Below are positions 51,021-59,117 of a stretch of 64,000 nucleotides of DNA, piece after piece. Numbering within the stretch: position 1 is the first letter of the stretch; every line of letters begins with the position of its first letter. The translations under genes and the position numbers were made by a program. Source of the stretch: Streptomyces fulvoviolaceus (GTDB lineage: Bacteria > Actinomycetota > Actinomycetes > Streptomycetales > Streptomycetaceae); assembly GCF_000718165.1 (NCBI RefSeq), contig NZ_JOEY01000045.1, positions 22,535-86,534 of the forward strand, read 5' to 3'. The notes below the pieces were generated by a model. That model was not told where the DNA came from, did not search any database, and saw only the letters and a list, made by a program, of their open reading frames with translations.

Positions 51021-52031
51021 TTGCATATCCGTTCCGCCCGCCGCCTGTCCGCCGTGGCCGTCACCGTTGCCACGGTGACCGGCGTGGTGGCCTTGGCCCC
51101 AGCCGCCTCCGCCAAGACCCCCGAGCCGTCCCCGTCCACGTCCATCACTCCGCTGAGCGCGGCCGGGAACGGCGGCGTCACCATCCTGAAGAAGGACTCG
51201 GGCGGCGACGTTCTCGCCGGCGCCACGTTCACCCTGCTCGACTCCACCGGCAAGCAGGCCGCCAGCGGCACCACCGACGCCGAGGGCCAGCTGACCTTCC
51301 AGGACCTCGCGCCCGGTATCTACCGGCTCAAGGAAGTCTCCAGCGGCAGCCCGCTGTACGAGGTCGTCGACGACCAGGACGTCATCGTCACCCCTGGTGC
51401 CGACACCCCGCTGACCATCATCGACCCGTTCAAGCCTGCCTCAGTTCGGCTGAAGGCCAAGGACGACAAGACCGGCAAGCTGCTGGCCGGATCCACGGTC
51501 AACATCGGCAGCGGTGACAAGACCATCCTGACGCTGACGACCAGCTCCGACGGCACGGCCAGCGGCAAGCTGCCCATCAACTCCCGCACCGGCAGCGACT
51601 TCTGGGTCGAGCAGGTGAAGGCTCCCGGGGGCTACGAGATCTACAAGCCGTCGAAGGCGTTCAAGGCCAAGCCGGGCGCTCCCGTGACCGTGACTGTCAC
51701 CAACGCCAAGAGCGCCACCACCCCGCCGCCAGCGGAGAAGCCGACCTACAAGCCCACCGACAAACCGAGCGACCGGCCCATCCCGGACAACCCCGGCCAG
51801 GAAGAGGACACCTCGACGCCGTCCGCCTCGGGAACACCGACCTCCGACGAGACCGCCTCGAGCACCGTGGCCCCCGCCCCCGCGGGCTCGCTCGCGCACA
51901 CCGGCGCAGACGCCACCCCGTGGCTGATCGGCGGCGCCGGAGTCCTGATCGCTGCTGGCGGAGGCGCCCTCTTCGTGGCCCGCCGCCGACCCACGGACAA
52001 CTCCACCGACGACGGCTCCACCGCGAGCTGA
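51021..52031 (+). CDS. SpaA-like surface protein with sortase-type anchor
   Basis: 336 residues from TTG 51021 with AGGAGAG upstream. Signal peptide (LSAVAVTVATVTGVVALAPA) then two SpaA/prealbumin-like beta domains: GVTILKKDSGGDVLAGATFT, LLDSTGK...GQLTFQDLAPGIY, and SVRLKAKDDKTGKLLAGST with FWVEQVKAPGGYEIYK. A Thr/Pro-rich stalk leads to LAHTGA, a hydrophobic helix (WLIGGAGVLIAAGGGALFVA) and RRR, which is a class E LAxTG sorting signal. It would be covalently attached to peptidoglycan. Surface adhesins are a known help for mating contact in Gram-positive conjugation; that role here is inferred. Confidence 0.85.
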   Translation: MHIRSARRLSAVAVTVATVTGVVALAPAASAKTPEPSPSTSITPLSAAGNGGVTILKKDSGGDVLAGATFTLLDSTGKQAASGTTDAEGQLTFQDLAPGIYRLKEVSSGSPLYEVVDDQDVIVTPGADTPLTIIDPFKPASVRLKAKDDKTGKLLAGSTVNIGSGDKTILTLTTSSDGTASGKLPINSRTGSDFWVEQVKAPGGYEIYKPSKAFKAKPGAPVTVTVTNAKSATTPPPAEKPTYKPTDKPSDRPIPDNPGQEEDTSTPSASGTPTSDETASSTVAPAPAGSLAHTGADATPWLIGGAGVLIAAGGGALFVARRRPTDNSTDDGSTAS

Positions 52032-52052
52032 CCTCACCCGCCTCACTCTCCA

Positions 52053-52088
52053 AAGCCCCCGGGATCGAATCGTTCGATCCGGGGGCTT
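52053..52088 (+). terminator. Terminator-like hairpin
   Basis: AAGCCCCCGGGATCGAA, three-base loop, then TTCGATCCGGGGGCTT: near-perfect arms with one unpaired C. It lies 22 bases after the surface-protein stop and immediately beside the IS110 remnant, which reads toward it, so it may serve both directions. Confidence 0.8.
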
Positions 52089-52089
52089 G

Positions 52090-52963
52090 GGCGTGGGCTC
52101 TCCGCCGGTGGCGGCGATGAACTCGGCGCCAAGGCGGGGGCCCATGCCGGGCAGGCTGAGAATCACCTCGGCGTGCGGATGCTCGCGAAACCGGGCCTCG
52201 ATCAGGGCATCAAGTTCCGCGATCTCCTCATCGAAGGCCATCACCCCCTTCGCGAGACGGGCCACCATGGCGGCAGCCAGTTCCTCGCCGGGCAGGGCCG
52301 TGTGCTGGGCCTGGGCCGCCTCCACGGCCTTCACGGCGAGGGCGGCGGCGCCACGGACCTTGCGGTTCTTCAGCCAGGTCTCGATCCGCTTGGCGCCGGC
52401 GCGGCGGATGGCGGACGGGGTCTGGTAGCCCGTCAGCAGCGTCACTGGCCCCTGCTTGGTCAGTTCCAGGACGCGTTCCAGCGCAGGGAAGATCTCCAGG
52501 AGCTGGGCGCGCAGGCGGTTGATCTGGCGGGTGCGGTCAAAGACCACGTCCAGGCGTCTGGTGGTCAGGGTCCGCAGGTCGACAGCGATATCGTCGCCGG
52601 GCCGCAGCAGGCCCAGATCGCGCCGGACGCGGGCCTGGTCAGCGATGACGAAGGCGTCCTTCGCATCGGTCTTTCCCTCACCCCGGTAGGTGGCCGAGGC
52701 CCGGTGAACCGCGAGGCCGGTCAGATAGGCGACTGGTTGGCTGTGGGCGACCAGAAGGCCGATCAGCAAAGCGGCACCGCCGTGGTTGAGGTCGACGGCC
52801 CACAGCACGTCGCCGGACATCGCCAGCACATCCCCGATGAGCTGGAGCAGTTCGGTTTCGTCGTTGTGGACCCGACGGGACAGGGCCGCTCGCCGTTCGC
52901 GTTGATCACCACGCAGTGATGGTGTTCCTTGCCGATGTCCATCCCGGCCCAGATCTCGGGCAC
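52090..52963 (-). pseudogene. IS110-family transposase remnant, truncated and frameshifted
   Basis: ATG 52963 opens MPEIWAGMDIGKEHHHCVV, the DEDD-type N-terminus of IS110 transposases. A base lost in the CCC at 52883-52885 breaks the frame; in the shifted frame follow RRVHNDETELLQLIGDVLA, WAVDLNHGGAALLIGLL, YRGEGKTDAKDAFVIADQAR, and the Transposase_20 opening VILSLPGMGPRLGAEFIAAT. Similarity stops at GGE (about 52090), so the C-terminal serine-containing domain is missing. The insertion is no longer mobile on its own. I cannot define its ends. Confidence 0.88.
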
Positions 52964-53199
52964 GTTTCCCTCCGCCAGCTCGTCGATGCGTCAGTCCCAC
53001 AGACGACCTCGCCGGCGTTGTCCTACGAAGCGATCGAGTCGCGTCTCCCAATTGGCGGTCGGGCCGTCACGGGGCTCCGGGCGGCCAAGTCTCCTAAGCC
53101 ATCCAACGGGCTAAACCATGCCAGCCATACCCGGTGCCCCCGGGTCCACTGATCTTACGAATGACCAGTTCAGACCCACATCAGAAAGGTAGGACAGCC
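52964..53199. other. Intergenic region upstream of the IS110 remnant
   Basis: 236 bases of lower G+C without a coding frame of good codon use. It presumably includes one end of the IS110 element and flanking DNA, but no inverted repeats or target duplication are visible, as expected for IS110. Confidence 0.5.
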
Positions 53200-53319
53200 A
53201 TGTCCATCACTGCGGAGATCATCGCCCACGCCAACGGGGCGAGTGGACTGCCGCCACCTCTGCACACCAGCCCCATCCATGTGCCGCTGCCGGGATACTG
53301 CCGACCGCAAGCACCTTGA
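53200..53319 (+). CDS. Possible 39-residue peptide
   Basis: ATG 53200 follows AAAGGTAGGA and opens MSITAEIIAHANGASGLPPP, ending CRPQAP. The ribosome site is reasonable but the protein matches nothing I know. It may be the N-terminal stump of a gene cut by an earlier rearrangement. Confidence 0.35.
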   Translation: MSITAEIIAHANGASGLPPPLHTSPIHVPLPGYCRPQAP

Positions 53320-53345
53320 TCGAGTGATTCCGTAACACGTACGCT
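53316..53345 (+). promoter_or_regulatory. Possible promoter of the ABC-3C-like operon
   Basis: TTGATC, 18 bases, TACGCT, about 95 bases before the first gene of the three-gene operon. The boxes are only partly like a sigma-70-type promoter, so the call is tentative. Confidence 0.3.
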
Positions 53346-53441
53346 GATGGCCGTTACTGTGTGTGGCGCAGGGTGAACAGCCCGCTGAACGCGGTTCGCT
53401 CGGGTTGCCTGCGGATGCGGGGGTAAAGGTTGGACAACGCC

Positions 53442-54404
53442 ATGCCGGTGGCAGCTGGTGTTCCGCCCATCCATTTCGGAGTGCACGAACTGCGGACTGG
53501 AAGCGCGGACGGGGCACGGGCCGACTTCGAGAAGATGCTCGCGCAGCTCGCGAGTGCGACCAATCCGAACGTCCGGATGATCGCCGCGAATCCGGGCGAC
53601 TGGGGAATCGACGCTTTCGCCGGTGACCTCGGGGGCGCCATCACGGTCTGGCAGTCCAAGTACTTCATGCCGAAGACCACAACCAGCCAGTCGCAGCAGA
53701 TTCGCGAGTCCCTCGCGAACGGGCTGAAAGCCGCGGCGGCCAACGGTCACACCATAACGCTCTGGATCCTGTGCATCCCCTCCAGCATGGACGGGCCGGC
53801 AGCCCAATGGTGGGACGGCTGGAAGAAGCGGCAGGAGAAGGCGCATGGCCTCGTCATCGAGCTGTGGGACGAGACCAAGCTCGTGAAGAAGCTGCTGAGC
53901 CCCGAAGGTGACCAGGTACGCCGCGCCTATTACGAACCCTTCACGGCGCCCGCCGCTCCCGCCCAGGAGCAGATGCGCCTCGTGCTGGACGTGGAGGAGG
54001 ACAAGGCGGCGGCGCTCGACTCGGCTCTGTTCGTGCGCCAGATGACCGAGGCCGGCCACGTCGAACTGGACTCGGCGAAACGGCAGTTCTTCAACGCCGA
54101 CCTGGTGGCGCGCGAAGTCGCGCACAAGGGCGTGCGGACTGAGGTTGCCGCACTGAGCTCTGCTGACGCCACCCTTCACGGGGTATGGGAGATGCAGTTC
54201 AACGAGTGCTCGGCCGAGGGCTCCCTCGCTGCTCTGCACGGCCGGGTATGGCGCGAGGTGCGCGGCGAGCACGACAAACTGCCCAAGGTGCTACGTCTGG
54301 AGGTGACGCACAGCTGGGGTTTGGTCCACCGGCTGGTCGACAACCGGCGGGCAGGGTGGGTCACGCACTGGCGGCAGATCGCGAGCGGTCATGCCGACGA
54401 CTGA
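53442..54404 (+). CDS. Putative ABC-3C effector with restriction-endonuclease-like N-terminus
   Basis: 320 residues from ATG 53442 (a TTG at 53430 directly abuts the AAAGG and is less likely). The first 100 residues look like a PD-(D/E)xK nuclease: E30 in ARADFEKML, D57 in DWGIDAFAG, and Q71-S-K73 in VWQSKYF. The rest is a mixed C-terminal region (LWDETKLVKKLLSPEGDQVR, RRAYYEPF, then NECSAEGSLAALHGRVWREV) of the type found in ABC three-component systems. It is followed by the predicted middle component and an SMC-like ATPase. Predicted to cut nucleic acid when released by the other two proteins. The nuclease call rests on motif order only. Confidence 0.7.
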   Translation: MPVAAGVPPIHFGVHELRTGSADGARADFEKMLAQLASATNPNVRMIAANPGDWGIDAFAGDLGGAITVWQSKYFMPKTTTSQSQQIRESLANGLKAAAANGHTITLWILCIPSSMDGPAAQWWDGWKKRQEKAHGLVIELWDETKLVKKLLSPEGDQVRRAYYEPFTAPAAPAQEQMRLVLDVEEDKAAALDSALFVRQMTEAGHVELDSAKRQFFNADLVAREVAHKGVRTEVAALSSADATLHGVWEMQFNECSAEGSLAALHGRVWREVRGEHDKLPKVLRLEVTHSWGLVHRLVDNRRAGWVTHWRQIASGHADD

Positions 54405-54451
54405 GGTTTCGTGTCCGTCCGTACCGCTCGACCACCGATGAGGAGCATGCC

Positions 54452-55027
54452 GTGCAAGCAGACCGGCCGGTTGTGATGCCCGAGGACGAGGTACCTTTCC
54501 GTCTCGCTCAACTGCTGCTGCTCCTTGACGCCGTCGCCGCGCAGGACGCGAACGGGGCGACCCTGGAACGCATCGGGTACTACGACTTCCTGTCCGCGAA
54601 CCCCTTCCTCGTGGTTCCCTCCGAGGGCCGGGACGCGAGCCTCCTTCGGCTGGCCGGATTCGACCCGCAGGTCCTTGCTTACGCGTCCTCTTCACAGCGA
54701 TTCACGAGCCGGCGAGAACGGATCCAGCACGACTTGGCGCTCCTGGTGGCCTATGGGTGCTGCCGGGTCCGAAATCGCAACGGCTCCCTCACCTACTCGA
54801 TCACAGAGGCTGGTCAGCACCTCGGCGGGCAGTTCACCGCCACCTATGCCACCTCCTTTGCTACCGCCGCCGATATCGTCGTCCGCCAGCTCCGCAAACT
54901 CAGCGACAAAAGGCTGCGCGAGCAGACCGCACGGTGGCTCAGGCCGGACGGACCCGGCGGGCCCGCGGCTGCCCTCATGAGCGTCCTGGGACCAGGCCCG
55001 TTGCTGGAAACGTCCTGGGAGGGATGA
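54452..55027 (+). CDS. Putative ABC-3C middle component
   Basis: 191 residues from GTG 54452 with GAGGAG upstream. The protein has FRLAQLLLLLDAVAAQDANG, ERIGYYDFLSANPFLVV, LLRLAGFDPQVLAYASSSQR, FTSRRERIQHDLALLVAYGC, then SYSITEAGQHLGGQFTATYA region features: a helical protein with a winged-helix part (RLAQLLLLLDA to NGSLTYSITEAG). This profile, placed between effector and ATPase and overlapping the ATPase gene by ATGA, fits the middle components of ABC-3C systems. These are thought to connect sensing by the ATPase to the effector. Confidence 0.72.
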   Translation: MQADRPVVMPEDEVPFRLAQLLLLLDAVAAQDANGATLERIGYYDFLSANPFLVVPSEGRDASLLRLAGFDPQVLAYASSSQRFTSRRERIQHDLALLVAYGCCRVRNRNGSLTYSITEAGQHLGGQFTATYATSFATAADIVVRQLRKLSDKRLREQTARWLRPDGPGGPAAALMSVLGPGPLLETSWEG

Positions 55028-57048
55028 TCACCATGGAGACGCTTCCCGGCATTCGGATCCGCCGTCTGCGCCTGGTCGGCATGGAGCGGTCCTACGACGT
55101 CGATTTCACCGCCGAACAGCGGGTACGGAACCTCTCCGTCATCGCCGGGGCATTCAGCTCCGGCAAAACAGCGGTCCTGGAATTCATCGCCTACGGGCTC
55201 GGCGCGAAACGGCACCCCCGCCACCAGGAGGTGCTACGAAGGGTCCGTTCATGCCTCCTGGAGGTCGAGCTCTCCGGCGAGCCGCACGTGATCGAGCGTT
55301 CGGTCGGAGAGCCCTCGAAGGTCGCCTTCGTACGCCGCGGAATGCTCGACAGCAGGCCCACCGCCAGGGCCGAGAGCAGGCCCATCGACCCGCCCGGGGC
55401 ACCGGACAGCCTGTCCTCCCTCCTCCTGAGCCACTGCAAGCTCGAAGGCGTCCAGCTACGCGAAGCGCCCACCAACAGCGAATCCCGCACGGACCCGCTC
55501 AGCTTCCGCGACTTGATGTGGCTCACCTTCCTGCCCAACGAACGTGTCGCGGACAAGAACTTCCTTTTCGAGAACGACTACATGCGCAAGCACAAACTGC
55601 GGCAGGTCGTTGACGTCGCCTTCGGGGTCCATGACGACCGCGCCGTCGAACTCGGCCAGCGCATCCAGGAACTCGGCGGCCGGCTCAACCGCGCCAAAGC
55701 CGAACTCGCAGCAGCCCGTACCTTCGTCGTGGAGCAGGCTCCCACCGCACTGGACGGTGAACCCACACCTGCCGTCCACGAACAGGAGCTGGCTGACATC
55801 ACGAGCCAGCTCACAGAGTTGGACCGCCGGGCGCAGGCGGGAACGGAATTCGCCGCCCAGCTGCGCCACCAGCACAAAGAGGCGGCCCAGACTTCTCACC
55901 GGGCGGCAGCGGTCCTGCGGGACTGCGAAACACAGCTCCAACGCCTGATGCCTCTCCGAGCACAGTACGCCGACGATCTCCTCAAGCTCGGCATGCTCGG
56001 CGAGGCACAGCAGATCTTCGACCCCATGAGCGTCACCACCTGCCCCGCCTGTCTGAACCGGCTGTCGGCTCCCCCCACCGCCGAAAACGGACGCTGCAGC
56101 CTCTGCCGCCACGAACTGACAGCAGCGGAAGGGACGTTGGCCCTGGGCGCTGCCGACACCGGCAGCCAGAACGGGGACAACCGGGTGGACGTCGCGGCCG
56201 AGACCCGGTCCACCAAGGCCCGCCTCAAGGAGATCACCACCTACATCGATGAGCTCGGCGCCTCGCTCGCCGCACTCAAACTCCGGGCGGAAGAGGCGGC
56301 CGTCCGGGAAGGGGAAGCCGCCGCCGCGCTGGACGCCGCGACGTCGCCCTCCGTCTCACCGTTCCTCGCCGCCCGCGACGACCTCCACCGAAGGCGCGAA
56401 CAGGTCCTGCGCCAACTCGAACAGGCCGAGAGCGCGGTGAAACTCCGCGAAGGACTTGCCAAACGGGCTGACGCCGTGGAACGCCACGAAGCCCAGATCG
56501 CCCGTCTCCGCGAGGAACTCGCACGACTCGGAGACGCCTCCCACGACCGCGATCGGGTCATCGCCAAGATCAGCGGCCGATACGGCGAGCTCCTGCGAGC
56601 CTGGCGCTACCCCAAGGTCAGTACGCCCTTCATCAAGACCGACCTCACCCCCTTCGTACGCGGTGAGCCGTACCAGGAAGCCTCCTCCGGCGCCCGGACC
56701 CTGCTCACCCTGGCCTGGCAGCTGGCCGTCTTCGAAATCGCCGTCGAAGCAGGGGCCGCACACCCGGGATTCCTCATGATCGACAGCCCCCAGAAGAACC
56801 TCGGCCACGGCGGCACCCTCGATGCCGTGATCGCGGACGCCGTCGCGATCGACGACTTCTACCACCACCTCTCCCTCTGGCTCGCAGAGCGCGGTAGCCG
56901 AGCACAGCTCATCGTCGCCGACAACAGCCCGCCACCGCTGGTGGAAAGCAGCGTGGTGGTGCGCTACAGCCGCAACGAGGACCGTCCGCCGTACGGGCTG
57001 ATCGAGGACGAAACCAGTGCGGACGAAGAGGCAGAAGCCGACGCGTGA
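55024..57048 (+). CDS. SMC/Rad50-like ABC ATPase of an ABC-3C-type system
   Basis: 674 residues. Walker A is GAFSSGKTA (42-50), the ABC signature EASSGART (552-559) and Walker B FLMIDSPQ (583-590). Between them is a coiled-coil arm (LAAARTFVVEQ to RHQHKEAAQTSHRAAAVL and RDDLHRRREQVLRQLEQAES) interrupted by C340-x2-C343 and C358-x2-C361, a zinc-ribbon-like insert at the hinge. The DSP in Walker B instead of D-E is typical of ABC-3C ATPases. It is predicted to sense foreign DNA or replication intermediates and to license the effector at 53442. No helicase or nuclease domain is present. Confidence 0.85.
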   Translation: MITMETLPGIRIRRLRLVGMERSYDVDFTAEQRVRNLSVIAGAFSSGKTAVLEFIAYGLGAKRHPRHQEVLRRVRSCLLEVELSGEPHVIERSVGEPSKVAFVRRGMLDSRPTARAESRPIDPPGAPDSLSSLLLSHCKLEGVQLREAPTNSESRTDPLSFRDLMWLTFLPNERVADKNFLFENDYMRKHKLRQVVDVAFGVHDDRAVELGQRIQELGGRLNRAKAELAAARTFVVEQAPTALDGEPTPAVHEQELADITSQLTELDRRAQAGTEFAAQLRHQHKEAAQTSHRAAAVLRDCETQLQRLMPLRAQYADDLLKLGMLGEAQQIFDPMSVTTCPACLNRLSAPPTAENGRCSLCRHELTAAEGTLALGAADTGSQNGDNRVDVAAETRSTKARLKEITTYIDELGASLAALKLRAEEAAVREGEAAAALDAATSPSVSPFLAARDDLHRRREQVLRQLEQAESAVKLREGLAKRADAVERHEAQIARLREELARLGDASHDRDRVIAKISGRYGELLRAWRYPKVSTPFIKTDLTPFVRGEPYQEASSGARTLLTLAWQLAVFEIAVEAGAAHPGFLMIDSPQKNLGHGGTLDAVIADAVAIDDFYHHLSLWLAERGSRAQLIVADNSPPPLVESSVVVRYSRNEDRPPYGLIEDETSADEEAEADA

Positions 57049-57332
57049 AACGCCCTTCCAAACACGGGGCCTTTCCTCGGTAGCAGGCTGACTCCACTCA
57101 GCAGTTCAAGCGTGGGCTCGACTTTGCCGTTAGTCCTGCAGCCGCGTGTCGGTCAGCATCAGTGGCTGCCGGGGCTCGGACGGGTTGGGCGGACCATGGC
57201 GCGGTACCGGGCGGCGGGGGCGAGAAGTGATGTCAGCTCCCAGATACGCCACCACTGGTTGACATCCAACCTAGTCGGCCCAGGTCAACAGGTTGCACAC
57301 GACTAACTTTGTTGTCAAAGGACAGTTCGCCG
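57049..57332. other. Intergenic region after the ABC-3C-like operon
   Basis: 284 bases of lower G+C with no convincing gene. It includes TTGACA at about 57259 but I see no good -10 box at the right distance. No hairpin terminator is evident after the ATPase gene. Confidence 0.5.
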
Positions 57333-57428
57333 GTGGCAGACAAGGAAGATCACCCAAAGGACTGGTGGACGCTGCAACGGCATGTCAACCTGAACGACCT
57401 TCCGGAAAACCCCAGGTCAGAGAGGTGA
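57333..57428 (+). CDS. Possible 31-residue peptide
   Basis: GTG 57333, with AAAGGA 11 bases upstream, opens VADKEDHPKDWWTLQRHVNL and ends NPRSER. It stops five bases before the next gene. Charged and tryptophan-containing, it may be a real small protein or the beginning of the following gene in another frame. No family recognised. Confidence 0.35.
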   Translation: MADKEDHPKDWWTLQRHVNLNDLPENPRSER

Positions 57429-57432
57429 TGCT

Positions 57433-57804
57433 GTGGCATTGGATGCGGCGCAATCTGGATTCGCCACGACGGTCGCGGCTCTGCGGCTCCGCTCCTGGAA
57501 GCTCGGTGCCGGCCAGGCGATGGAGGTGATCGACCAGTTCTCGGAGGCCGACTTCACGCACATCGTCGACGACCGGGCCGACGTGCACGTCAGCTCGCGC
57601 GACGGCCGGTTCTACCTCGGCTACTTCCCGAACGGCCGCCCCGGCGGCGCTGACGAAGACTGGGTGACGAGCGAGGGCTGGGTCATCGCCGTCACCGGTA
57701 CCGCCAAAGTCCCCGGCTACCGGATGGCCTTCGGTACGGACACGCCGGCGGAGATCGTCGCCGGCGTTGTGGCCCGGATCCTGTCAACCTCCAGGCCTCT
57801 GTGA
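57433..57804 (+). CDS. Short DUF317-type protein (one repeat)
   Basis: 123 residues from GTG 57433 with GAGAGG upstream. After an N-terminal helix come IVDDRADVHVSSRDGRFYLG, GWVIAVTGTAKVPGYRMAFG and TDTPAEIVAGVVARILSTS, the core of one DUF317 repeat. The usual PRYLAG opening and the second repeat are absent, so it is either a short variant or a remnant. Codon use is normal. Confidence 0.7.
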   Translation: MALDAAQSGFATTVAALRLRSWKLGAGQAMEVIDQFSEADFTHIVDDRADVHVSSRDGRFYLGYFPNGRPGGADEDWVTSEGWVIAVTGTAKVPGYRMAFGTDTPAEIVAGVVARILSTSRPL

Positions 57805-57887
57805 CGGGCACATCCCCTTCCTTATATACGCGACGCGTACCCTGCCCCTGCTCTCGCGGCCTCGCTCGCTACTGCTAGGAGAATGCC

Positions 57888-58190
57888 TTGGACCCGCACT
57901 CGCCCGAGATGACCGTCGGCGACATCCTCGACCTGCTGTCCACCTGCGACCGCGACACACCCGTCCGTCTCGCCATCAACCCCTTCTTCCCCATGGCCCA
58001 CCGCCTGGGCGGCGTGGAGAAGGCGGTGGACGAGCACGGTCGGCCGATGGTCTACATCGCCGAGTCCCCGGAAGCCGAGCAGGTCGGCCCGCTGCCGCCC
58101 GCCGTGGCCGTCGCTCTGACCTGGCAGGACCCGGTCGAGGCGCCCCCGCGCCGCCGACGCGGCGCGACCGGGCCGAACGCCGGCCAGTGA
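57888..58190 (+). CDS. Small conserved-looking protein
   Basis: 100 residues from TTG 57888 with TAGGAG upstream. MTVGDILDLLSTCDRDTPVR and LAINPFFPMAHRLGG are followed by MVYIAESPEAEQVGPLPPAV and a basic tail. I recall proteins of this type in Streptomyces mobile elements, but no function is established. It precedes a DUF317 gene. Confidence 0.7.
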   Translation: MDPHSPEMTVGDILDLLSTCDRDTPVRLAINPFFPMAHRLGGVEKAVDEHGRPMVYIAESPEAEQVGPLPPAVAVALTWQDPVEAPPRRRRGATGPNAGQ

Positions 58191-58217
58191 TTCACCCCCG
58201 GACCCACGGAGGCGCCC

Positions 58218-58955
58218 CTGCACCCGCACCACCCCATCGATCCCTCCCACCCCACCTCGCCGGACCCGGTGTACTGGGTCACCCCGCGCCACCTGGCCGG
58301 TGATGACGGTGTCCTCGCCGAGCGAATCGGCGACACTCTGACCGAGCTCGGCTGGCGCATGTGGCCGACCTCCCGCAACACCCTGCTCTATGTGAGCCCC
58401 GACGGCCTGCGCGGCGCCGAGTGGATCCTCGCCGCCTACCCGTTCGAGCTGGGCGGTCTCTCGGTGGCCTGGCAGCTGTCCGCTCGCCTGCACGCCGCCT
58501 CGGCTCTGACCGAGTGGAACGCGTACTTCACCCCCGGCGTACCGCACGAGGCGCTCACCGATTTCCTGCTCGCGCTCGACGCCAGCGAGACACCCGATGC
58601 CGGGCTCGAGAACGCCGAGTGGGTGCTTACCGCGCTCAGCGCGCGGGGTTGGCTGCGTGACATGGACCGTCCGCACACGACCGCCACCGACCCCGGCTTC
58701 TCCACGAACGTCTCGCTGGAGATGCTGCCGCCGCTCATCTACGACGCCGACCCCCGTGACGACCTTTTGGGGTGGCAGGCGTGGGCGGAGCCCGTGCTCG
58801 GGGCGCCGTACCTGTGGTGCGCGAGCTTCAGCGCGAGCGCCCCGCACGAGCTGGTCGCGGCCTTCGCCTCGTCCCTCGCCGCACCCGGTCCGGTACCGCG
58901 CCGCACGCTGCCCGAAGGCGCTGAGGACCGTCTCACCGTCGTACGCCGCGGCTGA
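58218..58955 (+). CDS. DUF317 domain protein
   Basis: 245 residues from CTG 58218, six bases after GGAG; the first GTG (58269) lies inside the conserved opening VYWVTPRHLAGDDGVLAERI and has no ribosome site. First repeat: WQLSARLHAASALTEWNAYF and VPHEALTDFLLALDAS. Second: WQAWAEPVLGAPYLWCASFS and APHELVAAFASSLAAPGP. It is the last gene of a small island that ends at a strong hairpin. Confidence 0.82.
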   Translation: MHPHHPIDPSHPTSPDPVYWVTPRHLAGDDGVLAERIGDTLTELGWRMWPTSRNTLLYVSPDGLRGAEWILAAYPFELGGLSVAWQLSARLHAASALTEWNAYFTPGVPHEALTDFLLALDASETPDAGLENAEWVLTALSARGWLRDMDRPHTTATDPGFSTNVSLEMLPPLIYDADPRDDLLGWQAWAEPVLGAPYLWCASFSASAPHELVAAFASSLAAPGPVPRRTLPEGAEDRLTVVRRG

Positions 58956-59015
58956 CGAACTGCTCATAGCCGGTGACCGAGGCGGGGGATCGACGGGGAG
59001 ATGCCCCCACTTCCA

Positions 59016-59060
59016 GGCCCGGTGGTTCCACTCCCTTCACGGGAGTGGAACCACCGGGCC
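59016..59060 (+). terminator. Strong hairpin terminator
   Basis: Perfect 20-bp arms with a five-base loop (TTCAC), 61 bases after the DUF317 stop. No T run follows, as is usual in streptomycetes. It isolates the following restriction-like gene. Confidence 0.85.
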
Positions 59061-59117
59061 TTCGCCGTACCGGCATCAGCGAACCCCTGACGGCGCTCTG
59101 GAACCAAGATCCAGGCC

